A model generated the notes under the pieces. That model was given only the letters and a program-made list of their open reading frames with translations, did not search any database and was not told the origin of the DNA. A DNA stretch of 64,000 nt from contig JACMLY010000052.1 of assembly GCA_014379345.1 (NCBI GenBank), forward strand, positions 1 through 64,000, given 5' to 3'. Source of the DNA: Chitinophagaceae bacterium (GTDB lineage: Bacteria; Bacteroidota; Bacteroidia; Chitinophagales; Chitinophagaceae). Shown here piece after piece: positions 1 through 7,074 of this stretch. Position numbers and translations under genes: made by a program. Every line of letters begins with the position of its first letter. Position 1 is the stretch's first letter.

Positions 1-402
1 CCACAGGTGGCGCCGGTGGCTATGCAACAGGCAGATCTGGTAGCAGATAACTTCCGTAAAATGGAAAGAAAAAGCAATCCCGCGCAATTGATGGAGTTTG
101 AATATTACGACAAGGGATCGATGGCCACGGTTGGACGAAATCTGGCAGTGGTTGATGTTCCAAAACCAAAACTGCATTTTAAGGGATTTTTGGCCTGGCT
201 TATTTGGATGGGATTGCATCTACTGCTGATCCTGGGTGTGAAGAATCGTCTTTTTGTTTTCCTGAACTGGATTTACAATTATTTTACCCGCGATCAATCG
301 CTTCGGTTGATCTTTAAAGTATTTTACCGGCCAAAGAATAATAAGGATACCAGGCAAAATGTGCCGGAAAGTAGTCCCGCAGGTAAAAGCATGGCCAGCT
401 GA
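1..402 (+). CDS. Type II NADH dehydrogenase (NDH-2), C-terminal part
   Basis: The reading frame is open at the left edge, so only the last 133 or so residues are present. NDH-2 is a single-subunit, FAD-dependent, membrane-attached enzyme that passes electrons from NADH to quinone without pumping protons. The fragment shows the family's C-terminal landmarks: APVAMQQA (the end of the second nucleotide-binding domain), then DKGSMATVGRN, then a hydrophobic segment, AWLIWMGLHLLLILGVKNR, that anchors the protein to the membrane, and a basic tail. An ORF caller would start it at a GTG at base 7, but the frame continues upstream through Pro-Gln, so that is not the real start. The stop codon directly abuts the stop of the convergent neighbour. 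Confidence 0.85.
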   Translation, partial: PQVAPVAMQQADLVADNFRKMERKSNPAQLMEFEYYDKGSMATVGRNLAVVDVPKPKLHFKGFLAWLIWMGLHLLLILGVKNRLFVFLNWIYNYFTRDQSLRLIFKVFYRPKNNKDTRQNVPESSPAGKSMAS

Positions 403-912
403 TCACGTTCGCTGTAATATTTTTTTGGCCCTGCTTTTAAACGCTGGCGTTTCATGCTGCCATCGCTCTTCAATAATTAATTTCAATTCGGGTCGGATTT
501 CCGGGTAGGCATTCGATAAATTATCCAGTATAGTCAGCGAAAAAGCTTTAACAGCTGCAGGAATGGTTTCGGAAGAAATATATTCGAAACAGATGGTCAT
601 GATTTTTCCGTGATATCGTTTGGGGATTTTTACATTCTGCAATAACCTCGCGATATTTCTGGCGACCGCGTTGTGTACACCCGGTTTCTGCAACATTTCC
701 AATAACTTTTTAAAATAAGGAACAATCAGATCAGGATGTTTCCGCACACTATAGCTCATGGGCCAGGCGGCGCGCTGGGTAACCCGATATTCGCCCTCGA
801 AAAAAGCTTTCATGAGTGCTCCAAATTTCCGTTTATCGGCCCCAATATAATCCACGATCTTTTTACATTGGGCCCTGGAATGTTCTTCCAATAATGCTTT
901 ACCGATATCCAT
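403..912 (-). CDS. HEAT-like repeat protein, function unknown
   Basis: A 169-residue soluble protein predicted to be all alpha-helical. I see no signal peptide or membrane segment. Helical pairs such as VPYFKKLLEMLQKPGVHNAV and IPAAVKAFSLTILDNLSNAY look like HEAT/ARM-type repeats, which usually serve as protein-binding scaffolds. It faces the NDH-2 gene tail to tail with no spacing, and its start is 60 bp from the divergent SAM hydrolase gene, so the two probably share a promoter region. It resembles small adenylosuccinate lyase-annotated or HEAT proteins of Bacteroidota, but I cannot assign a function. Confidence 0.7.
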   Translation of the reverse strand: MDIGKALLEEHSRAQCKKIVDYIGADKRKFGALMKAFFEGEYRVTQRAAWPMSYSVRKHPDLIVPYFKKLLEMLQKPGVHNAVARNIARLLQNVKIPKRYHGKIMTICFEYISSETIPAAVKAFSLTILDNLSNAYPEIRPELKLIIEERWQHETPAFKSRAKKILQRT

Positions 913-972
913 AAATCAGGTGAGAATAATTAAGGGAACAAATGAATACTTTTATTTCTTAAATATATCGGA

Positions 973-1905
973 ATGAAAAATACTCCGTGCAAATTCAATT
1001 GTACAAAGATCCTGCTCCTTTTTTTATCGCTGATCACGATAGGAGCCTGCGAACCAAAAAAACCCGCCATCGTTTTTCAATCGGATTTTGGGTTGAAAGA
1101 TGGGGCCGTGAGCGCCATGAAAGGAGTATCCCTGGAAGTAGATCCGGATCTGTCACTGCACGATCTTACCCACGAAATACCCGCTTACAATATCTGGGAA
1201 GCCGCATACCGGTTGCAACAAACAGCGCTTTACTGGCCAAAAGGAACTGTATTTGTTTCGGTGGTTGATCCGGGAGTTGGGACAGAAAGAAGATCGGTGG
1301 TTTTGAAAACCATTACCGGCCATTATTTTGTGAGCCCCGACAATGGCAGCCTGACATTAGTTTCCGAATTGCTTGGTGTTGAATCGGTAAGACGGATTGA
1401 TGAAGAATTAAATAGAAGGAAAAACTCGGGCGGATCTTATACTTTTCATGGCCGCGATGTGTATGCCTATACCGCGGCGAGACTTGCGTCGGGCATTATC
1501 AGTTTTGAGGAAGTAGGCGAATTATTAGCGTCAGAGCCGGTGAGGTTGAACTATCAAAAGCCTGCTCGGCAGGGAGACTCAATTCTGGGAAATATCCCCA
1601 TACTCGATGTACAATACGGGAATGTCTGGACGAATATCGGAGACACGCTTTTTAATAAACTAAATATAAAGGCTGGGGATAATCTGGAGGTAAGAATCCG
1701 TAAAAATGATTCGCTGATCTATTCCGGCTCTATGCCGTTTGTTGCCACATTCGGTGATGTACCCGAGATGAATTCTCTGGCGTACCTGAATAGCCTCATG
1801 AGTGTGTCGTTTGCCCTTAACATGGGCAGTTTTTCAGATTCGTTACGGGTTCAAAGTGGACCGGAATGGAATGTTACCTTAAAAAAGGCCAAACTGGGGA
1901 ACTAA
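973..1905 (+). CDS. SAM hydroxide adenosyltransferase (DUF62) with a lipoprotein signal
   Basis: This belongs to the SAM-dependent halogenase/hydrolase family (DUF62), whose non-halogenating members split S-adenosylmethionine into adenosine and methionine with water. Visible motifs are SDFGLKDG near residue 37, VVDPGVGT near 98, SPDNGSLT near 118 and FHGRDVYAYTAARL near 155, which carries the conserved catalytic-region His. The length, 310 residues, fits the family plus an export signal. The first 26 residues are a hydrophobic signal ending in ITIGAC, a plausible lipobox, so this copy should be lipid-anchored outside the cytoplasm. That is odd for an enzyme whose substrate is cytoplasmic. The start ATG at 973 is the one that keeps the whole signal. 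Confidence 0.85.
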   Translation: MKNTPCKFNCTKILLLFLSLITIGACEPKKPAIVFQSDFGLKDGAVSAMKGVSLEVDPDLSLHDLTHEIPAYNIWEAAYRLQQTALYWPKGTVFVSVVDPGVGTERRSVVLKTITGHYFVSPDNGSLTLVSELLGVESVRRIDEELNRRKNSGGSYTFHGRDVYAYTAARLASGIISFEEVGELLASEPVRLNYQKPARQGDSILGNIPILDVQYGNVWTNIGDTLFNKLNIKAGDNLEVRIRKNDSLIYSGSMPFVATFGDVPEMNSLAYLNSLMSVSFALNMGSFSDSLRVQSGPEWNVTLKKAKLGN

Positions 1906-2026
1906 TTGTGTAATGAAATCCTCAAACCCCGTAATAGAAATGTTCACATGCATAAATTATCTCTGAGAAGGGTTTTGGCACAAATTTTAGAATAGATAGT
2001 ATAGTTTATTATAGGGTTTAGGGGTT

Positions 2027-2054
2027 GCCTCGCTTCTTAGCGAGGCTTTTTTTT
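2027..2054 (+). terminator. Rho-independent terminator
   Basis: An 8-bp perfect stem, GCCTCGCT/AGCGAGGC, with loop TCTT is followed by eight T. It lies 120 bp past the SAM hydrolase stop, so it may end a longer transcript or a small RNA in the gap. The order on this strand gives the direction. Confidence 0.8.
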
Positions 2055-2476
2055 GCGATTTACCCACAAAACGATACAACGGGTGCGTTTGGATTTCTAA
2101 GATTTTTCCCAGGAAATATGACAGAACGCGACGAGCATTCAGATTCCAAATTCTTGTCTCTTGCTCAGGCACTACCCATCAAAAAAAATTCTTGTCGACT
2201 TAAAAATGAATTGAGCAATATGAAAATTTTTCTACTCGTTTTTTTGCTCATCAATTTTGACTTAGAGAAAGGATAGCGACAACAGCCGATTGTTATAAAA
2301 TACTCACAGATTATTTGGGCTTGAAGGCACAGGCCTGTTTGAGCCTTGTTTTGTTTCTTATAATTAATATTATGTTAAATAGCCACACAGGCTTTCAGTA
2401 CAGAAATTAAAAAAGAAATGGCTTGGCTTCTGTTTAATACAGAATACAAGTACATTAAGTCACTACCTTCCCTGTT
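2055..2476. other. Gap without a supported gene
   Basis: This AT-rich stretch has no ORF I would trust. An 83-codon frame starting at 2025 overlaps the terminator stem and has no recognisable content. From 2319 there is a GC-rich imperfect palindrome around CAGGCCTG followed by a T-rich run, possibly another weak terminator. The left copy of a 13-bp inverted repeat lies at 2372-2384. Confidence 0.5.
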
Positions 2477-2728
2477 ATGAAAGTTTACACTCAGTTTGAA
2501 AGTACAGGCAACGAGGCTAAAGATTTAGTAGCTCGATTATTTGTAGAAAAGTGTAAATACCAAACTATGTGGGCGCTTCGCTCACTTGAAGATGAAATTA
2601 ATTCTGAAGACGGAACAATTATTTTGACTACTCTGATTGGCGAAGGCGGCGCTCAATTTATAGGATTCAGTGATAGCTTAGTAATAAAAATGAAAGAAAT
2701 ATTAAGTAAGGTTAACCTAGAACTTTAA
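2477..2728 (+). CDS. Small hypothetical protein
   Basis: An 83-residue protein without signal peptide or membrane helix. It reads as a mixed alpha/beta fold with an acidic middle (SLEDEINSEDGT) and a GEGGAQF turn. I do not recognise the family. The start ATG has no clear ribosome site, as is usual here. A terminator follows 62 bp after the stop, and the gene sits between two 13-bp inverted repeats. Its codon use is noticeably AT-richer than the housekeeping genes around, which suggests an acquired gene. It is real rather than chance mainly on length, position and the following terminator. Confidence 0.5.
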   Translation: MKVYTQFESTGNEAKDLVARLFVEKCKYQTMWALRSLEDEINSEDGTIILTTLIGEGGAQFIGFSDSLVIKMKEILSKVNLEL

Positions 2729-2790
2729 GAGCTTTTTCTAAACCCTTTTGCAAAGACGGCATAGGGAAAAAAACTTCGTTTTGCCTAATC

Positions 2791-2822
2791 GAAGCCGAAG
2801 GCTTCTCCTTAATTATTTTTTT
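2791..2822 (+). terminator. Probable terminator after the small gene
   Basis: A GAAGCC/GGCTTC stem with a GAA loop at 2791-2805 is followed, after a short spacer, by a run of T (2814-2822). The spacer makes it a weaker example than others in the window. Confidence 0.5.
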
Positions 2823-2871
2823 TCTTACCCACTCCATAAAGTTACGGCTATTTAACATAAAAATTATACTT

Positions 2872-3447
2872 ATGTTCCTCACTCATAAACAGTTCTTTCT
2901 TTTAACTGTAGAAGATTTGCGAACTAGAATAAATAAAAATACAGAGTATGATTTATTAAGGGCATGTGGTTTATGTCGGCAGCTTGTTACCGACAAACCA
3001 ACACTATTTGATTTAGCGAATAAGGAAAAACAATTGCCCAACAACTTCGAAGTTGCGTACAATCCTGTTTTTCAGGCTTTCGATGTAAAAAATAAAAATA
3101 GTAGACCTCAAACCGGATGGGCGACAATTAACCCTGAACATAATAACAGAACGAAGATTATAGATGCAAAGGCGTTCAGAGCGCTTCGCTTGCTAACCTA
3201 CCACCAATTTGAATATACGGTAGAGCGTATTATAAAAATGGCTTCTGCTCTTATGGGCGGTGTTCATTCTAATGAACCACATAGAGAAAACATAAGGTAT
3301 AAAGCGCTTATACATTTATATGAGCATACCAAAGACCATGCAAACGTATCGCTATTCGCAATTAGAGCATTATGTAATGTTGTATTAAAGGGTATGGAGC
3401 CGCTTGAACTGGCAATTAAAGGGCACACCCCTGCGGGTGAGGTTTAA
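2872..3447 (+). CDS. Hypothetical protein of the accessory patch
   Basis: A 191-residue soluble protein, rich in helix in its second half (about residues 100-185). The segment LMGGVHSNEPHRENIRYKAL, around residue 125, followed by two long helices, gives a vague resemblance to HEPN-type or abortive-infection helical proteins. I do not see a firm HEPN RxxxxH motif, so no function is assigned. The start ATG follows an A-rich leader just beyond the right 13-bp inverted repeat. The last codons overlap a GC-rich foldable element (3427-3533). Base composition is AT-rich like the previous gene, which fits joint acquisition. Confidence 0.6.
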   Translation: MFLTHKQFFLLTVEDLRTRINKNTEYDLLRACGLCRQLVTDKPTLFDLANKEKQLPNNFEVAYNPVFQAFDVKNKNSRPQTGWATINPEHNNRTKIIDAKAFRALRLLTYHQFEYTVERIIKMASALMGGVHSNEPHRENIRYKALIHLYEHTKDHANVSLFAIRALCNVVLKGMEPLELAIKGHTPAGEV

Positions 3448-3545
3448 TTCACGGTATTACTGCCTGCCAATCTCTAGCAAATGTTGGTGCTATTAAGCAT
3501 CTGGCGCTTACCCAGACAAGGTCTCGCAGGGGTAAAAAGTTTTTT
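3427..3545 (+). other. Foldable three-way-junction element at the gene's 3' end
   Basis: ACCCCTGCG (3427-3435) pairs exactly with CGCAGGGGT (3525-3533). Inside, GGGTGAG (3435-3441) pairs with CTTACCC (3507-3513) with one G-U. A hairpin GGTGCT-ATTA-AGCATC sits at 3486-3501, and AGAC/GTCT (3514-3524) closes a small third arm. AAAAAGTTTTTT follows. The 5' arm lies inside the end of the upstream coding region. It could be a structured small RNA, a 3'-UTR element or a recombination site. No known RNA family is recognised. The following 3546-3792 bases show nothing I can name. Confidence 0.4.
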
Positions 3546-3870
3546 ATTAGTAGGCCCCTGTGGATCCGATTTCAGTCTCTGCACCCTCATGTAAAGACTC
3601 CAACAATGCGTAATTATTTTCGAAACGTTTTTGTCACGGTCAGAAATTCAACCAAGCGCATATGGCGTAGTCTGACTTGCGTCACTAATTTATCACCGCT
3701 CAGATATTAATTCATTCAGCGTTCTACTCCTCTCTTAGTTAAAATTTGTTTCCTCTTAAGCAGTTTTTAACGACTAACCCGTTGCCGTTCGTATGAATGG
3801 TTATATAACGGTAGCGGGAACCCGAAAACGCTTAATCAGAGTAGGGATAATTAGTAAAACCAATTATAAT

Positions 3871-5652
3871 ATGCAACCGACATTTACAGATGTTGCAATT
3901 TTTCGCAACAATCATCTAACGGACCATCTCTTCGAGCGAAAGGAATTTATTCAAAAGGATATTACTCTTATAGCCCACTGGCTAAGGGCTTGCCGGCTTA
4001 AAGTTTTATTGGTTACAGATGGACCGCTCGGCTTCGGAAGAGACGATTTTGGCCTTTCGGCATTCATTAATTGTTTGCAGCATGACGACAGAACATACGT
4101 AAATTTTGACATCACCCTGGCACATTTGAGAAGTAATACCACAGATGAACAAATGGGTATCACTATACCAGCCATTTCCAGAAGAATCAGGGATTTTCGT
4201 TTTGATGAACCCACCCATTTTACAACAACCATGCACGACCAGGTATGGTTATTCGGGTTTGAAACTTTTTATTATTCCGGAGCTTACAATCATAGAAATA
4301 CCAATCGGGCCAATTATCCTGCAGATCGGCTTTCGAATGCTGAACTTACTATCATCACCCAGTTTATGGAGAACAGTAAAGGCGGCCTGTTTGCTACCGG
4401 CGATCATGGGGCCTTGGGTAGAGCGCTGTGCGGGTCCATTAAAAGAGTAAAATCGATGCGCTTATGGAACAGTACGCCCGGAGATGATGAAGTAGGCATG
4501 ACCGGACCCAGAAGAAACGATACGAATCAGGTAGGTCACGATGCAGGCACCCAGTTTAGTGATCAGTCGGACGACGTGCCACAGACCATTGAACCGAAAT
4601 ACTATCGCAAGAGAGTTGGTTCTCCATTTGAAATCTACCCCCATCCTCTTTTATGCAGCAAATTAGGGGTCATTAACGTACTCCCCGACCATCCGCATGA
4701 AGGTGAATGCAGGGTACCCACTACTGCCGCTGAACTGGCTGAATACCCTGCACTCGGTGGAACAACCATTATTCCGGAGGTCATTGCGAAATCAAGGGTT
4801 ATTTCAGGAAATACAGGTAGAATATTTACCAGTTCTAAATCGGCAACCCAGGCTCAGACCTTTGGTGCTATAAGTGCTTATGATGGCCACCGCGCTGGAA
4901 TTGGCAGGATCGTAACTGATGCAACATGGCATCATTTTGTGAATGTTAATCTAATCGGTCTTGTAGAAGGTGGTGGGTTTGATGATTTAACAGCCGCCCA
5001 TAGTGCAACAAAGCATGATGGATTTCTTTCTACCCTACAGGGTCTGGCTCACCTTGCTAAAATAAAAGAATATTTTGTCAATATTGGAGTTTGGATATCA
5101 CCTCCGGCAATGATCCAATGCTTTAATTCAAAATTTAGGTGGAAGCTGATTTATTCGGACCGAATCATGGAAGCTGCGCTTGTAGATCCAAATGTAGATA
5201 TCAAAAAAATTACACCTAATCTGTTTTTCAGTATCGGCACTCATGCAAGAGATGTGCTGGGCAGAAGCGCCAGTCAATGCCAGACGCTTATATTCATTCT
5301 GGATATTATCAGACTTCATATTCCAAGATTGATCCCTCAAATAGATCCCTGGTTTCAAATACCAAAGCCAATCCCTGAACCGGAGCCTCCTTTACCATGG
5401 TACGACCCTACGCCCATCATAAACATTATGCTTGGTACTATTTTAGTAGCCCTTCGCCAGGAATTTCCTTATCCCCCTAAGGATTTTGATGAAGATTTTG
5501 AAAAAACAGCCGAAAAAATTTCAACGAATGCGGCAAGATTCGGACTGGAGATGGGCTTGAACCATTATGCATCGGAACTGAAAAATTATAACAGCTTGCT
5601 TAATGAGTCATTAAAATCATTGAAAAATGATGATCAGAAGAAAACGGATTAA
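3871..5652 (+). CDS. Large ThuA/class-I amidotransferase-like protein, function unknown
   Basis: About 594 residues from the ATG at 3871. An in-frame ATG at 3793 would add 26 residues that look non-coding, so the later start, preceded by an A-rich leader, is preferred. The first half reads as a flavodoxin-like or GATase1-like alpha/beta domain: KVLLVTDGPLGFGRDDFG, DQVWLFGFE, then GGLFATGDHGALGRALCG, which resembles the ThuA-type turn. A later block contains GRIVTDATWHHFVNVNLIG and VEGGGFDDL. The second half is helical with a proline-rich linker (PEPEPPLPWYDPTP). There is no signal peptide. I infer a ThuA-like fold and claim no substrate. A bidirectional terminator follows at 5697. Confidence 0.6.
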   Translation: MQPTFTDVAIFRNNHLTDHLFERKEFIQKDITLIAHWLRACRLKVLLVTDGPLGFGRDDFGLSAFINCLQHDDRTYVNFDITLAHLRSNTTDEQMGITIPAISRRIRDFRFDEPTHFTTTMHDQVWLFGFETFYYSGAYNHRNTNRANYPADRLSNAELTIITQFMENSKGGLFATGDHGALGRALCGSIKRVKSMRLWNSTPGDDEVGMTGPRRNDTNQVGHDAGTQFSDQSDDVPQTIEPKYYRKRVGSPFEIYPHPLLCSKLGVINVLPDHPHEGECRVPTTAAELAEYPALGGTTIIPEVIAKSRVISGNTGRIFTSSKSATQAQTFGAISAYDGHRAGIGRIVTDATWHHFVNVNLIGLVEGGGFDDLTAAHSATKHDGFLSTLQGLAHLAKIKEYFVNIGVWISPPAMIQCFNSKFRWKLIYSDRIMEAALVDPNVDIKKITPNLFFSIGTHARDVLGRSASQCQTLIFILDIIRLHIPRLIPQIDPWFQIPKPIPEPEPPLPWYDPTPIINIMLGTILVALRQEFPYPPKDFDEDFEKTAEKISTNAARFGLEMGLNHYASELKNYNSLLNESLKSLKNDDQKKTD

Positions 5653-5696
5653 AACAGTTACCAGTGCTTACTGTTACATGCTGTCAACGATTAATT

Positions 5697-5723
5697 AAAA
5701 AAGAGGCCAGAAGCCTCTTTTTT
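5697..5723. terminator. Bidirectional terminator
   Basis: AAAAAAGAGGC and GCCTCTTTTTT form a stem with loop CAGAA. The stem is flanked by A on one side and T on the other, so it can stop the rightward 594-aa gene and the leftward TPR gene that converge here. Confidence 0.85.
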
Positions 5724-5746
5724 AATTTTATCATTATGAAAAACAA

Positions 5747-7045
5747 TTAGTGTTTTTTGTCAACATTATTAAACTTGTCCGTATAGACAGCAGCCTTATC
5801 CGCATTTCCTTTTGTTTCGTAGATGCTGATCAGCAGATCATATGAATCTTTCAGATATCCTTTTTCCTCCATTTTTAATTTGCCCAGGCCACCAAGTAAT
5901 GCATCCACTTTTTCAAAATAAGGAATGGCTTCATCATATTTTTTGTTAACCTGTTGTCTCAGGTCTTCTTTCTTTTTTAATTCCTCCGGCTTCAGTTTTC
6001 CACCCTGTGGCGGACGGATCGCTTTATTTTCCGTAGCGATATCAGCAGCCTGGTTATACAGGATTTGTCCTACCAGCATCTGGGCATTGGCATAATCCGC
6101 TTTCATTGAAATGGCTTTATTAGCCATGTCCATTGATTTTTGGATCAGTTCTTTTGAATTGGCCGGGCGCTTTGTCGCATCGGCGTTATATCCGACAGTG
6201 TACAACTCAACAGCATAATTGAAAGGGAACAGGTGGTTATCGGGGTATTTACCGATGATCTCTTCATATTTCGCAAACAACTGCTCCTTGGTACCTTTTT
6301 CACGAAGCATGTCTAATTCAAATCCTGACCAGAATGCATCCGCTGGATATAATTCCTTTCCAATATCAACAAATTTCTGAGAGGCAACGATATCCCCTTT
6401 TTGTTTGTGGTGATCAGAAAGCCATTTATAAATTTCAATAAAGCCTTCACCGGTTGCTTTTTTCTCCGCGATCTTTCCATAATAAAGAGCAGCTTCATCA
6501 AGCTTGTTGGCTTTTTCTGCAGAAATACCGGCATATAAGGTCGTGGTAGTATCCAGTACTATATTATTCGTCCAGCCCTGGGTCGACATATAATCAAAAA
6601 TGGCCAGGGTATTTTTGAAATTAACCAGGGCATCGTTGTAATTATTCGCATTATAAAAAGAAGCTCCGTCTTTAGAATAACCTGCATACAAGTCTACAAA
6701 TGGCTGCCGGTTATCGATTGTCAATGACATATTCCTTTTTTCTTTTTCCTTTACCGTGCTTTCAAGATCAATGTATTTTTTTAGCGCGTCGAAAGCGACC
6801 TCACGTGAATCGGGCACCGTGGTTTTAAGCGTAGCGTCAGCGGCAATAGCATTGTATACCTTCGCCTTTACATACCAGCCTTCTGAACTCTTTTGATTTT
6901 TTTCAACGGCAAGGAAATTATCAATTTCCGTTTTTGCATCAGCAATTTTATTTGCTTTCAACTGCTCTTTAGCCTTATCGAGTTTTTGTGCAACTACTCC
7001 AAGGCCGGCAATTGCAAGAAATACAGCAAGAATGAGAGATTTCAT
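5747..7045 (-). CDS. Exported tetratricopeptide-repeat protein
   Basis: A 432-residue protein with a Sec signal (MKSLILAVFLAIAGLGVVAQ, cleavage after AQ) followed by several degenerate TPR helices, for example YYGKIAEKKATGEGFIEIYK and IGKYPDNHLFPFNYAVELY. It should be periplasmic and act as a protein-binding scaffold. It begins 29 bp after gyrA on the same strand, so the two are probably one transcript. A TPR gene downstream of gyrA is common in Bacteroidota. No enzymatic motif is visible. Confidence 0.8.
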   Translation of the reverse strand: MKSLILAVFLAIAGLGVVAQKLDKAKEQLKANKIADAKTEIDNFLAVEKNQKSSEGWYVKAKVYNAIAADATLKTTVPDSREVAFDALKKYIDLESTVKEKEKRNMSLTIDNRQPFVDLYAGYSKDGASFYNANNYNDALVNFKNTLAIFDYMSTQGWTNNIVLDTTTTLYAGISAEKANKLDEAALYYGKIAEKKATGEGFIEIYKWLSDHHKQKGDIVASQKFVDIGKELYPADAFWSGFELDMLREKGTKEQLFAKYEEIIGKYPDNHLFPFNYAVELYTVGYNADATKRPANSKELIQKSMDMANKAISMKADYANAQMLVGQILYNQAADIATENKAIRPPQGGKLKPEELKKKEDLRQQVNKKYDEAIPYFEKVDALLGGLGKLKMEEKGYLKDSYDLLISIYETKGNADKAAVYTDKFNNVDKKH

Positions 7046-7074
7046 GTTTTGATTTTTTGATAAAAAAGTTGGAA

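Larger units (their letters stand above)
2372..2858. repeat. 13-bp inverted repeats flanking a small ORF
   Basis: ATGTTAAATAGCC at 2372-2384 recurs as its exact reverse complement, GGCTATTTAACAT, at 2846-2858. A TATAATT word also sits just outside each copy. The pair brackets the 83-codon gene and its terminator. The arrangement looks like the ends of a small non-autonomous element, but no target duplication or transposase is visible. Confidence 0.5.

Noticed and set aside
1987-2172. 61-codon ORF on the minus strand
   Set aside because: It runs through the terminator hairpin; a chance frame.
2025-2276. 83-codon ORF on the plus strand
   Set aside because: It begins in the terminator stem and has no family-like content.
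3427-3533. Integron attC site
   Set aside because: The inverted structure is suggestive, but no RYYYAAC/GTTRRRY core pair flanks it and no integrase is nearby.
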